A stretch of DNA of 64,000 nucleotides from Siphonodentalium dalli (GCA_032622095.1 CP136065.1:115547195-115611194); one strand, 5' to 3'. Shown: positions 22,170 through 35,200, numbered from the stretch's first letter. Program-made: numbers and translations. Notes: generated from the sequence alone by a model not told the origin.

Positions 22170-24543
22170 AGCTCAACTTTACTTTGTAAAGTTTGAGCTA
22201 TTGCCATGGCTTTGTCGTCCGTCGTCCGTGTGTGCGTGTGTACGTAACGCGTCAACAATAGAGGCTACAGGTCGTACCTTTGATCGGATCATTATGAAAT
22301 TTGTCATAGCTGTTGACATCAACATTTGTACCGGAATGATTCATTTTGGGGTCATACGGAAAAAAAACATGGCCGCCAGCGGCCATCTTAGATTTTAAAG
22401 TTCAATCCATTAGCATGGGCTACAGGCCTTACTGTTCGTCTGATCGTCATGAAATTTGTCATGGATGTTAATATTGACATGTAGATGGGAACGAGTAATT
22501 TTGGAGTCATTCGGCCAAAAAACATGGCCGCCAGCAGCCATCTTCGATTTTACTCTTTGCATGACTAAATCCTTTAGCACGGGCTACAGGTCGTACCTTT
22601 AGTCAGATCGTCATAAAATTTGTCATGGATGTTAACAATGACATGTAGATGGGAACGAGTCATTTTTGGGTTATTCGGGCAAAAAACATGGCCGCCAGCA
22701 GCCATCTTGGATTTTACTCTTTGTATGACTAAATCCTTTAGCACGGGCTACAGGTCGTACCTTTAGTCTGATAATCATGAAATTTATCATGGCTGTTGAA
22801 ATTGGAATGTAGATGGGAACGAGTCATTTTGGGGTCATTCGGACAAAAAACATGGCCGCCAGTGGCCATCTTTGTTTTCAAAATTCAATCCATTAGCACG
22901 GGCCACAGGTCGCACTGTTCGTCTGATCGTCATGAAATTTGTCATGGATGTTAATATTGACATGTAGATGGGAACGAGTAATTTTGGGGTCATTCGGCCC
23001 AAAAACATGTCCGCCAGCAGCCATCTTGGATTTTACTCTTTGTATGACTAAATTCTTTAGCACGGGCTACAGGTCGTACCTTTAGTCTGATCATCATCAA
23101 ATTTGTCATGGATGTTAACAATGACATGTAGATTGGAACGAGTCATTTTGGGGTCAATCGGCCAAAAAACATGGCCGCCAGCAGCCGTCTTGGATTTTAC
23201 TCTTTGCATGACTAAATCCTTTAGCACGGGCTACAGGTCCTACTTTTAGTCTGATCATCATAAAATTTGTCAAGAATGTTAATAATGACATGTAGATGGG
23301 AACGAGTCATTTTGGGGTCATTCGGCCAAAAAACATGGCCGTCAGCAGCCATCTTGGATTTTACTCTTCGTATGACTAAATCCTTTAGCACGGGCTACAG
23401 GTCGTACCTTTAGTCTGATCATTATAAAATTTGTCATGGCTGTTGATATTGGAATGTAGATGGGAACGAGTCATTTTGGGGTCATTCGGACAAAAAACAT
23501 GGCCGCCAGCGGCCATCTTGGATTTCAAAATTTAGTCCATTAGCACGGGCCACAGGTCGTACTGATTGTCTGATCATCATGAAATTTGTCATGGATGATA
23601 ATATTTACATGTAGATGGGAACCAGTAATTTTGGGGTCATTCGGCTAAAAAACATGGCCACCAGCAGCCATCTTAGATTTTACTCTTTGTATGACTAAAT
23701 TCTTTATCACGGGCTGCAGGTCGTACCTTTAGTCTGATCATCATAAAATTTGTCATGGATGTTAACAATGACATGTAGATGGGAACGAGTAATTTTGGGG
23801 TCAATCGGCCAAAAAACATGGTCGCCAGCAGCCGTCTTGGATTTTACTCTTTGTATGACTAAATCCTTTAGCACGGGCTACAGGTTGTATCTTTAGTCTG
23901 ATCATCATAATATTTTTCATAAATGTTAATAATGACATGTAGATGGGAACGAGTCATTTTGGGGTCATTCGGCCAAAAAAGATGGCCGCCAGATGGGAAC
24001 GAGTAATTTTGGGGTCATTTGGCGGAAAAAACGTGGCCGCCAGCAGCCATCTTGGATTTTACTCTTTGTATGACTAAATTCTTTAGCACGGGCTACAGGT
24101 CGTACCTTTAGTCTGATCATCATCAAATTTGTCATGGATGTTAACAATGACATGTAGATTGGAACAAGTCATTTTGGGGTCAATCGGCCAAAAAACATGG
24201 CCGCCAGCAGCCATCTTGGATTTTACTCTTTGTATGACTAAATTCTATAGCATGGGCTACAGGTCGTACCTTTAGTCTGATCGTCATAAAATTTGTCATT
24301 GATGTTAACGATGACATGTAGATGGGAACGACTCATTTTGGGGTCATTCGGCCGAAAACATGGCCGGGGTCATTCGGCCGAAAACATGGCCGCCAGCAGC
24401 CATCTTGGATTTTACTTTTCTCTTCATGTCTATAAACTAGTATTAGACATTCAACTTTCCACATTCCTAATCGCTCCATTGACTGTAATATATTAAATTA
24501 TTCCCTTTCCAAGTTGAGCTACAGTGTCATTGACACTTTCATT
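22170..24543 (+). mobile_element. Second AGCTCAAC-headed element with ~160-bp array
   Basis: It has the same head hairpin as 7623 and a GTCGTCCGTCGTCCGTGTG stretch. About 13 monomers follow, then the same tail with GTTGAGCT (ending 24520) and the AGTGTCA/TGACACT hairpin; similarity to the first copy stops after CACTTTCATT in both. Shared ends with different monomer numbers indicate one family whose core expands and contracts. A local duplication of GGGGTCATTCGGCCGAAAAC occurs at 24345-24385. Confidence 0.85.
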
Positions 24544-24624
24544 GTTTACATTATCACTCAGTGGTCATTAAAATCAGATTAATTTCATTTTCTCCAAGTT
24601 TGAATTAAGAGTGTCTGGCATTTG

Positions 24625-25830
24625 TAGAATGAGGTTCCCAGAGGGTGAATTTAGGGGGTTGCTCCACACAGCAGGCAAGCATAACCAAATACACCCTCTG
24701 AGAACCTTATTCTGCTTAGGCCTCATCTTCTGGGAAGTATCTAGAGTCTCAAGATCTCATTCTGCTTAGGCCTCATCTTCTGTGAAGTATCTATAGTATC
24801 AAATTTACATTGTTGTTAGTTAAATTTCCCTTCTAGGAAGTTTATATATCCCCTAATTTGCAGAAGATAAAATTCATGATTGAGGTGCCCAATGGGTGAA
24901 CATCTCCAACTTCAACTGGGGAACTTCAATCTTATTCTAGGTCTTCCATAGCAGTTGAGGGCCTTATCAGAATGAGGTCCCCAGAGGGTGAATTTAGTGA
25001 TACTAGCCCGCTGTGCAGGATAGCGTCACTAAATTCACCCTCTGGGGACCTCATTCTGCAAATAACAGACAGACTATTTCAAGGCTTGATTGTATAATAC
25101 ATTGTGTTGCTTGAGGCCAGACATGCACAATGTAGGAACAGACATGCTTTTAGTGATGCTATCCCACACAGCGGGCTAGCATCACCAAATTCACCGTCTG
25201 GAGACCTCATTCTGCTTAGGCCTCATCTTCTGGGAAGTATCTATAGTATCAAATTTACATTGTTGTTAGTTAAATTTCCCTTCTAGGAAGTTTCTATATC
25301 CCCTAATTTGCAGAAGATAAAATTCATAATTGAGGGGCCCAATGGGTGAACATCACCAACTTCAACTGGGGAAATTCAATTTTATTCTAGATCTTCCATA
25401 GCAGTTGAGGGCCTTATCAGAATGAGGTCCCCAGAGGGTGAATTTAGCGTCACTAAATTCACCCTCTGGGGACCTCATTCTGCAAATGACAGACACACTA
25501 TCACACTATTTCAAGGCTTGATTGTATAATACATTGTGTTGCTTGAGGCCAGGCATGCACAATGTAGAAACAGACACGCTTTTTGTGATGCTATCCCGCA
25601 CAGCAGGCTAGCATCACCAAATTCACCCTCTGGAGACCTCATTCTGCTTAGGCCTCATCTTCTGGGAAGTATCTATAGTATCAAATTTACATTGTTGTTA
25701 GTTAAATTTCCCTTCTAGGAAGTTTCTATATCCCCTAATTTGCAGAAGATAAAATTCATAAATGAGGTGCCCAATGGGTGAATATCACCAACTTCAACTG
25801 GGGAAGTTAATTCTTATCCTTTGTGAAAAT
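24625..25830. repeat. Tandem array of ~430-450 bp palindromic units
   Basis: GAATGAGGTCCCCAGAGGG recurs at about 24627 (variant), 24970 and 25420. Each copy is followed by its inverse (CCCTCTGGGGACCTCATTC), so each unit contains a hairpin. Blocks at 25104 and 25536 are nearly identical at an offset of 432 bp. Units also share TCATCTTCTGGGAAGTATCT and CCCTTCTAGGAAGTTT. The second unit has a shorter hairpin loop. The short frames of 60 codons in the units are repeat by-products. Confidence 0.8.
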
Positions 25831-26400
25831 GGGATCACAAAGTCAAATAAGGCCAGAGCAAGAGACTTAACTATTTCACTACATAGTAATTCTTAAAATA
25901 TGTTTGCAAGAACTAGTTGGCTTATATAGAATGGAATGTTCTTCCTTGACTGCAATGCAGATTTTTTTTAATGGGGTCACCTGGTCAAATAGGGGCCAAG
26001 CGAAGGACAGTTTCCCTCTTAATATGCTTCCTTCACAAGGACCATCAGGTCTATTTTACTGATATTTATGATATGTATGAAGGGTTCTTTGGTGTCTGGG
26101 ATTCAAATTTATTCAGATGGGGTCACCAGGTTAAATAGGGTGGGAGAATTACTATAGAGACATATAGTTATGTCCCTGGTCCCACCGTGGGACCAGGGAC
26201 ATAACTATATGTCTCTTATAGTAATTCTTAAAATGTCTTCTCAAGAGAGTTTGGACTATTTAGCTTTAATACATATAGTATGGAGGAATCGGGAGGATCC
26301 TTTAGTGACTGAGATTCAGATTTGTTAAAATGAGGTCAACCTGTCAAGAAATGGCAGGCTATGGGGAGTTAACACTTTTGTGTCCAATAAAATCATCGAA
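25830..26400 (+). repeat. Monomers of the AGCTCACC-type repeat
   Basis: Three to four units of about 130-150 bp contain CAGATTTGTTAAAATGAGGT-type and TAGTAATTCTTAAAA sequences, as in the element at 21341. The head is not present. A long palindrome (26146-26231) interrupts the series. Confidence 0.6.
26146..26231. repeat. Near-perfect palindrome
   Basis: Arms of about 42 bp (AGAGACATATAGTTATGTCC then CTGGTCCCAC, and the inverse) flank a 4-base centre near 26187. It lies between monomers of the GAGGTCACC family and could be a tail-to-tail inverted fragment of one monomer. Confidence 0.8.
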
Positions 26401-27881
26401 ATACCAAATTCATTAAAACATCTACCTTGGAACCACCTGACTGATTGGTCTGACATACATGTATTGTGTTTTGGGTCCATGGATAATTGGGCTTCAAACA
26501 TGTTTAAATGGTTTTAGAAAAAGGCGCTTGTGAGATTGGAAATTTCCAACAATTGAGAAAGTTTGAGGTGTCGGTTGTGAAATTCCAACCTAAGACTTGG
26601 GAGTCTGGAGCCCGGTCGGGAGGGGACTTATTGAGCTGGAGGAGGGGGGTGATCAGTAGTGTACAGTTGGCAATTTCAAGGTGGATTTTCACCAAGCTAC
26701 ATACTTGAAGTCTCTCTAGCCACATATCCTGTTTAAATCTACTTCTTTTAAAGTGATTATGAAAAGTGCTCACTGTTTTCGTCTCCAGAGTCCCAGTCTT
26801 ATCAGTCTTTGCAGTCTGGTGAGCGACCCCACAGTCATTGACTGTCTTGTTTAAAATAGCCAAAAGTAACTGATGACCTGGCAGGTTTTATGTCCATGTT
26901 TATCCTAAAATCAGCCTTATTTGGGTGCAAAATCAATATGAAAGTGACCAAACTATCTTCACTGCTACATACAAAATCTGTGAGACTAAAAAAAACAACT
27001 GATTAGTTTGGTGTGAGTACCTTTACTCAGAAGCTGACAATTTTATGCCAGAGACTGTACCCTCATTGATTTAGAAGTGTAATGGTGTTTGATGGGTCAG
27101 TGTATGTTTATTCACTTACCACAAAGTCGATGATGGTGACCGTTTTTGTCTTGACTGTCACTATGACATGGTGCTTGTTCTCAGTGCGGCATTGAATGCA
27201 GAACTCAAACTGAGCTCCATTTCCTGCACATTTGGTCTATACAGATATGAACGACAAATGACATGTACTACTTGTATCATTAGACCTTGGACTACAATTT
27301 TATGGAATGTTCTATTCAGTGGCCAATAGCACAGTGTGTAAGACTGTACTGAGTGTACTCAAGGATTTGCCTTTCTTCTGATTTTCCAATATTTTCGCCT
27401 ATTTAGACTGTTTTCAAACACTAAATTGTTATATCTGCTAGCAAATATTCTTTTCCCAATATCTAGAACAAAATTGGGCATTTGGAATAATTTTGCAAAA
27501 GATATTCTTCATTTAATTGGCAAATGTTTCCCACCGAGTATAAAATGTGATCTTGTGAAGCCCCTTTAAATGCATGCTGCACAATGTGAGAACATTCCAG
27601 TGTGGGAACATTAGTCTTGTGCAGAAAAGTCGGTTGGAAAACAGATAAATTGTGGTTCAGATAATCAATGTTTTAAGATGAACTCCACTGTATCATACCA
27701 GTTAATCATTCAGATAATATAGAAACCAACAACAACAACATTTGAGCGGAGTCTCCCTTTCATAGAAACTTAAATTAGCTAAAGCCGCAGTTTTGTCCTC
27801 ACCACCTGACTATTATGTGCATGTTTCGCTACACTAGGGCCCTGCGAATATTTGAATCTGTTGATCAGAATGACACTTTAA

Positions 27882-28118
27882 CCCTTTCATGATGGGAGCT
27901 GCGCTGGTGTAGCATTAAAGGTCCTGTGCCAGTGCATTCTCTTACTTATATGTGAATCTCCCATAGGGAGCTTCACATATATAAAAGAATGCACTGGCTA
28001 ACAAGGTCAATGTAAATATTTTGAGGCCAATGCATTCTCTTATATATGCGAGGTGTCCTATGGGGCATTGGCACAGGGTTTTCGCAAAATTTTAGGAAGC
28101 TCCAGTAAAGAAAGGGTT
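27882..28118. mobile_element. piggyBac-type MITE flanked by TTAA
   Basis: It starts CCCTTTCATGATGGGAGCT and ends AGCTCCAGTAAAGAAAGGG, with TTAA on each side (27878-27881, 28119-28122). TTAA duplication and CCCTTT ends are the piggyBac hallmark. The interior is the TGCATTCTCTTA.../...TAAGAGAATGCA hairpin. The paralogous arm at 29083-29086 keeps a single TTAA, i.e. the empty site. Confidence 0.85.
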
Positions 28119-28239
28119 AAGAATTAAGTTGTACTGACTATAGCCCATGTCACACTGTTCATGCACACAAATATCTTCCACGTAAATGGCCCGTGGTGAA
28201 AATTTGATTCTCTTGGCTACTATGGGTGTACTCTGATTT

Positions 28240-28830
28240 TAAATGAAAACAATGGGATAACTAAAATTAAAGTTATTATCTGGAAATCAAAATAATTGGT
28301 AAATTATAATTGGACAAGGGTCATACCTCCGATAAAAATGGGCGGAACGAATCCAAATTTGAACTTAACCTGTATTTTCATGTGAATAATCCATATACCA
28401 AATTTTAAACTAATGTTATCATCTGGAAACCAAAATAATTGGTAAATTATAATTGGACAACGGTTATACCTCTGATAAAAATGGGCGGAACAAACCCAAA
28501 TTTGAACCTGTATTTTCATGTGAATAATCCATATACCAAATTTTAAACTAATGTTATCATCTGGAAACCAAAATAATTGGTAAATTATAATTGGACAACG
28601 GTTATACCTCTGATAAAAATGGGCGGAACAAACCCAAATTTGAACTTAACCTGTATTTTCATGTGAATAATCCATATACCAAATTTTAAACTAATGGGAA
28701 AACTAATGTTATCATCTGGAAACCAAAATAATCTGCAAATTCCAAGTCGACAAGGGTCAATACTGTGGTAAAAATTTAATTTAATTTAAATAACTAACTG
28801 AAGATATCATCCGGAAACCATCTGGAACAG
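28240..28830. repeat. Tandem ~140-bp monomers
   Basis: AATAATTGGTAAATTATAAT recurs at about 28292, 28434 and 28572. The units include ATAAAAATGGGCGGAAC, AACCTGTATTTTCATGTGAA and CATATACCAAATTTTAAAC. The sequence is a divergent relative of the GAGTTATGGCCC family read in the opposite direction. Confidence 0.8.
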
Positions 28831-29320
28831 ACAGACGCCAGAGATTTCTATATCATATTAAACTACTGAATGATGTCAAAATGTCATTCCATCGACCATC
28901 AATTTTTGACAAAAGGTGGATGTTAGAATTGGAGGCAGATCATGGTCATAAATTTTATGCTCATGACTAGTTGTGGAGTCTGGCTTTTGACCACTTGCAT
29001 ATACAAGTACACACTGACAGGAATACATTTGTGTGCATGAGCAGTGTGACATGGGCTATAGACCTACTGTTCAACTTCATTCTTAAAGTGTCGTTCCGAT
29101 CAACAGATTCAAATATTTGCAGGGCCCTAGTGTAGTGAAATATGCAAATAATAGTTGGGTGGCGAGGACAAGCTGCAGCTTTAGCTGCCACAAAGTGACT
29201 ACTGATGAGATTAATTGGCTTCAATCAACCACACATCCCCATATAGAGTTACAACTTAAATAACTCTAGAATATATCTATGTAACAGTACATGGGTAAAA
29301 ATTGAACCCAGAATAAAAAA

Positions 29321-30367
29321 CAAGAGCAATGCTAGGGCGTGGCAAAATACGCCCTTTAGCCATTTCGAATTGTACTATCGCAAAATAAGATAATACTTTG
29401 AGCTTACATTTGAAGAAAATCTTATATACCCCTAATTTCAATGCCAAAATGTGGTCAAATTCTAAGTCGAAAAATGGCCATAACTCATGTAAAAATAATT
29501 AGACAGAACCTGTATTCAAACTTGGCCTGTAGTTTTAGCTGGGAAATACACATACCAGCTTTGGTTCAGCTCAAATAATCAAAACTGGAGTTATCGGTCG
29601 GAAACCAAAATGTTATGAAATTGGTCAAATTCTAAGTTGAATAAAAGGTCAGTAGACCTCATGTCCGCCTCTAAGTGTCGGCTTGATACGACCGTTGTTT
29701 GCGCATAAAAACCTGTCTTTAGTGCTAGTAAACCTGCATACCAAATTTAATTTCATTCAGTACACATTTACTAAAGTTATCATCCGGAAACATCAAATTG
29801 GCAAAAATTATAAGTAAAAAAGGGACATAACTCTGGTGAAAATTGGCGGGCGGAATTCGAACTTGACCTGTGTTTTGCTGGGAGAAAGACACATACCAAT
29901 TTGGTTCAGATCAAATAATCCAAACTGGAGTTATCGGTCGGAAACCAAAAATGTTAACAGACAGTCAAATTCCAAGTCGAAAAGGGGGCATAACTCTGGT
30001 GGAAATTGGCGGACGGAACCAGAATTCGAACTTGACCTGTCTTTTCTGCTAGTAAACCCACATACCAAATTTAATTTGGTTCACTCTAACTAAAGTTATC
30101 ATCCGGAAACCTCGGACGCACAGGCGGATTATAATAGTCCTCCGAACCTGTTGGGTCGGCGGACAAAAAGGGCCGTAACTCATGTAAAAATAACTGGACG
30201 GAACCCATATTCGAACTTGGCCTGTATCTTTAGCTGGGAAATACACATACCAACTTTGGTTCAGTTCAAATGATCCAAACTGGAGTTATCGATCGGAAAC
30301 CAAAAATGTTAACGGACGGACGGACAGACTCATAACATAATACAACCTTTTTTCAAAAAGGGCGTAT
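29321..30367 (+). mobile_element. CAAGAGC-headed element with ~150-bp monomers
   Basis: The head is CAAGAGCAATGCTAGGGCGT followed by GCAAAATACGCCC, which can pair as a GGGCGT/ACGCCC hairpin. About six monomers follow (GAACTTGGCCTGTA, ACACATACCAACTTTGG, GGAGTTATCGGTCGGAAACC), then GGACGGACGGACAGACT and a tail AAAAAGGGCGTATA complementary to the head. This repeats the plan of the AGCTCA elements with unrelated sequence and reversed order of the microsatellite. A second copy is at 43485-44107. Confidence 0.8.
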
Positions 30368-30370
30368 AAA

Positions 30371-32048
30371 AAAGGATTGGATAGTAAGGCATGGACATTA
30401 TAGGGCCCTTCGGTTATAATTTCTTGGGAACTTATTAACAGAAACAAGTTTATATAAATGGTGTATTTTCAATTTTCCACACAGTTCACAAAATATAATG
30501 GCATAATTTAACAATTCGGGAATTTGAAGGTAAATTTATAAAGCAATAAAATTTGTAACCTTCAAACAATGTATCACATATCTCATTATCCAACAAAGGT
30601 AATGTAAATAAATTGCAATTCATGTAAAATTAATAATAATAATAATACACTTTTAACAAACACTTGGCATACATGTATTTCAAAGGCATCAAACTAGTTT
30701 TACTCATTCGTCTTTGGAGGCCTATTGAAAATTATGCTGTTTTGATAAGATACTTGAAATATGATACAAAATGTTTGAACGGACGCAGCTATCAAATTTA
30801 TAAACCCACCATGTGCATAACTTCAAGAAGCAAAGGTGGATGAAACCTGAACCAGTGGAAAACAACTGGAGAATTGATATTACTTATAATATGACGATAA
30901 AAATGTTTGAAGTACAAACAATTTCATAAGTTCATTCGGTGGCCAGAATTCATGACAATCATAAAAGTATGAACCCAAAACATGTTAAATACACCATCCC
31001 CCTCATCAAGGGTTTCACCATGTATGTTTTTTTTATCAGAAGAACAAATTTTGTATTGAATCAGAATAAGGATTCCGTATAAAATTGAACCTTCTATGTC
31101 GAGTCTTATTTTGTTAAATCTTCAGTGTTGCTCTCTAAGACATTGATATGTTAAAAATTTCAGCGATGCAATTTTAATATATTTTTTATTAAAAATATAA
31201 ATAGACAAACAAAACATGGATAGGCATATAGCATGGACAAAAAGCAGTTTTTGTTTAAGTGAACATGTAATTCCTAAGCATGTGACTATAATACAAATAA
31301 AACTAATACTTCTTCAATAGATGATAGCAAGGAAAACACCGCAGCATAAACTGAGGAAATTTTAATCAGAAATGAAAAATTCCCATGTCAATTGGTAGAA
31401 CTCCTCGTATGCCGAAATGGGAATGAAGACTTTGTGTGAAAATTCAAGGATATCTGGATAATACATATTCATCTCTTAACATACCACATCAGATATCACA
31501 TTCACGAATGTTGATCAACTAAACAATTTAAATAATAACAATGCTCATCCTCCAAATATAGCTTTCAACTAAAATTATATAGCAACTAAAAGTTGGAACA
31601 AGTTATCTTTTCCACACTTATGTGGTGAAAACTCATGTTATGCAGAACAGAAAAGGAATATATGATAGTGTATCTTGTTGAAATTAATGGATTGATATTA
31701 TGACATCTATTCAAGGAAGCAAAGCAAGCATGGCTGTTCATCAGATACCATGAGTGAAACAGGTAGTGTTAGAGACCTGCCGTGTCCCCACAGCCAGAAT
31801 ATTTCTATTTTATCTACTCAAAGATCATTAGTGCCACTCCAGCAAACACACTTGATTTTCTATAAACTTTCCATTATTATAACTTCTACACCATGTATTT
31901 CATAAAAATACATCAGAATGGAAGTTTCCTGCACACTCACGTAAGGAGAAAATTAATTCAGCATGTGTGTACTCAGTCATACATTTAAGAGGGCAGTTCT
32001 CGAGGATGGAAATGGTGCGATGTTTTAATCTTTAATTTATAAATTGTT
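30371..32048. other. Non-repetitive flank downstream of the tektin gene
   Basis: No gene is recognised. AT-rich unique-looking sequence probably includes the 3' UTR of the minus-strand tektin gene. A TTTATT at 31195-31200 (AATAAA on the minus strand) is a candidate polyadenylation signal. Confidence 0.4.
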
Positions 32049-32265
32049 TCACTGATATCCCTGAAGTCTCAATGCTGTTGGATATCTAGTTCTGACTGTC
32101 ATGCACTTGTCTCTGTCGATGAAGAGGGAGTTCTTCTTGTTTGAGATCTCTTTCTCTAGAGCCATCCTGTTGTCTTGCATATCTTTCAGTGAATTTTCAG
32201 CTTCATTCAGTTTTGCTTGGAGTGCATCAATAGACTGACAGATTTCATTTACCTCACCCACCAAC
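32049..32265 (-). CDS. TEKT4: Tektin-4-like exon 6 with stop
   Basis: A 217-bp exon, acceptor TTTGTTTTCAG, stop TGA. It encodes the final coiled coil (LNEAENSLKDMQDNRMALEK) and the conserved terminus ending RLQGYQ. Confidence 0.92.
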
Positions 32266-35200
32266 CTGAAAACAAACACATCTATATTTATACCATGTCA
32301 GAAAAATGAGCATTCTATCATTAATAATTGTTTTTCTTCATCAAGAAATCACACATAAAATTCGACATAACATCAAAATGCACCATTGGCATTGCAATGG
32401 CAATTGGACTAGTTAAAGTGGGCTGTAAATCCTGCAGAGAAATTGACATGTCAGTACAATTCAAAGTATGCGTTGAACAACAGACTGGTTAAAGCCAGAC
32501 ATGGTCTTTGCAGTGGATGCATGTAAAAACAAGGGTCGCACACCAAAGATAGCTCTGGTAAAGTTTGTTTTTCCCATAAGAGTGAATCTGTTCAACCGAG
32601 AATCAATAAAAAATGGACTACTAAAGAACCATATCTCAGAACTAAGGGCCATAACTCGGGTAAAATAAACTGGACAAACCAGGTTTTCAAACTCGATAGA
32701 GATATTGTTGCGAAAGGTCCATATACCCAATATGAATGGAATTGGTTGATGTTTATTCAAGTTTTCGTGCCAACTGTCAAACAAACGCTAAAAAAAGACA
32801 AACTAAGGCCCATAGGCCATAACTCAGGTACAATAAATCGGATAAAATAAATAACTCGGGTAAAATGAATAAAATAAAATAACACAGGTAAAATAAATCT
32901 GACAGGTAAAATAAATCAGGTGGATGAATCCAAAAGTGAATTGAAAAAGCCGCGCATTCAAAAGTGAGACATAAAACTGGACGAACATGAACACGAGTAT
33001 GACATTGGTGGAGTGAATTGTGACTGGTGACACGACCACACTCCGTATTCGCAAGGGGGACTTAAAGTTGGTCTTAACATTCCAGATAATAAATGTTTGA
33101 TTTATTGTCAAACTAATTCTGTGTACCTGTTAGGGTTATGTTCATCCCGCGAAGATTTCAAGTCTACTTTTCTGAATTTTCTAAATGGATATGTTTTGAA
33201 TAAAATGGATATTGCTGTTTTTTGTATGAAACCCCCTCCCAAGCCCCACCATATTAATCTCGGCGACTGGAATGGGCACAATGTCATATTATAAATGTGT
33301 AATATATGGGTCTGACAATTGGATATCATGGATAATTATCATATTGTCACACCCAGATATCCATATTATATTGGCTCTCTGACTTGTTATGGTTGCATCG
33401 ACTGCTGTTAATATCAACAAGCATGAGTTCCAACTATTGATATTTTGGACATGTTAACATGTTCATTGCTGATGCCCATTCAATTACATGCAAAAAGTAT
33501 GAGATAACTTATAGTCGGCAGTGAACATGATAAGTACTATTACTACAAAATAAAGCACACAGTATTTTGTGTTGCTTGTGCAGGGAATTCTTACTCAGCA
33601 GACAGGTTTTTTTTTTATGTTAGCACAACAATCTGACTCCGTATATTTACATAGTACACAGAGCTTTATGGTACAGCAAAATTATGTTGTAGTTCGCAAA
33701 ACTTTGATTTTTAAAGGGTTACATAGTGATATATAAATGTACCTAGATGATATGCTTTTGAAAGACACATTCTGTTTAACCCGTAACTTCTCGGTCAATA
33801 GGATATTTGACGATGTATTATGATAGGCTGCATGTATGTCTCAAAACAGATCATTATAGACGAGAGGAATGGGTACAGTCTTTCTAACGGACCCTGAGCC
33901 ATACCAGCAGAAATCCTGGATTACCTTTTTATAATATTATATGCCAGTCTCATCCCACTCTTAGCAAAACATGAATATAACATGAAGAAATGTTTGGATA
34001 ACATCACATATTAGATGTATGGGATATAATAAACACAGCATTGAACACGTGTGTATTACCAGCTGATAATTTATGGGACAATTATGGCCTAATTGTGCAA
34101 TAAACTGAGAGAAAGTAACACACGAGTGTAGTTCTGTGTATGAATTATACAAAATAAAACATACTGATATTGCACAGGATCTCTGCACAGCTCAACACCC
34201 GGCCTGAAGGATCTGTTCTGAAGTCGAGTCTGGGACACTTTCATTGGATTCTCTTTTGCTCTAATGGCATTCTTCAATTTCTGGATGTTGTTTTCCATAT
34301 CAGCGACTTCACCGCAGATCTTAAAAAAAGATTTGGTGTCACATTAGACGATGTTAATCAGATGCAAACTAACTTTTTTATCTAGATTTTAAGCATGAAA
34401 TTTATACTTGGACCATAAATCAACAATATGTAAGCATTTGAATAATCATGTCAAATCCTAAATATCAAAGCCATATACAAATGAAAAATTAATTAGGTAT
34501 TAAATGTATGGTGGAATAACATGTGTGATTCGATGGAATTATCTGTCGATGGTTAGTCGATTAATCGAATAATCGTGGCGAGCATATAATATATTATAAT
34601 TTGATAACATAACATGATCCTTGTATTTCCCCCATCAGCAGTTGTCCCCATCAGAGGAAAATATATGAGTCTATTTGGGAGATATAAATCCTGACGTAGT
34701 GACCATTATTTGGCTCATTGTTAGAAAACTATAGCGTCCTCCCCAGAGTCCCACATACCCAGTCCAAATATAAGGCATATCAAGATGTACTCGTTATACA
34801 TGTCCAAGTTTTTTTTTATCGCATATGTTCGTTTGACTGTGCAATATATTTTTAATAAAATCTTTCTCACTTGAAAGTATCATCTGGCCAAAACAAATTG
34901 AATGCGTGTTTCCCGTAACCTGACCCAAGTTTTAAATAAAAAAAATCAATCTATAAACCGACCGACTGCACTGTTAACCAAACTGTCACGTGTGGTTCCA
35001 TTTTATCTGATTCACCTCGCGAGATAAATGATATCTTTATATATTTTTCGCAAAGCCACATCGCCACTCTTCAAACGGAAAGTCAAATTACGACCGGACG
35101 CTATACCGGAAGATCACGAGTTATTGTTCCTCTTCTCTGACCGGAAGCACGTGTTTGTGTTGATATGGAGTATTTATAACATGGATGTTCTCAGAGGTTG

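Larger units (their letters stand above)
27775..29200. mobile_element. Inverted-repeat element interrupted by a piggyBac-type MITE
   Basis: The left arm (27775-27881 plus 28119-28190) is the inverse of 29010-29200, sharing CACTACACTAGGGCCCTGC-like, AATATTTGAATCTGTTGATC and TAGCCCATGTCACACTG sequence. The left arm holds an insertion at TTAA that the right arm lacks. Between the arms are ~140-bp tandem monomers. No coding capacity is seen and no target duplication was identified. Confidence 0.7.

Noticed and set aside
26504-26863. 119-codon minus-strand open frame
   Set aside because: No motif or splice support; overlapped by another frame on the + strand, consistent with chance.
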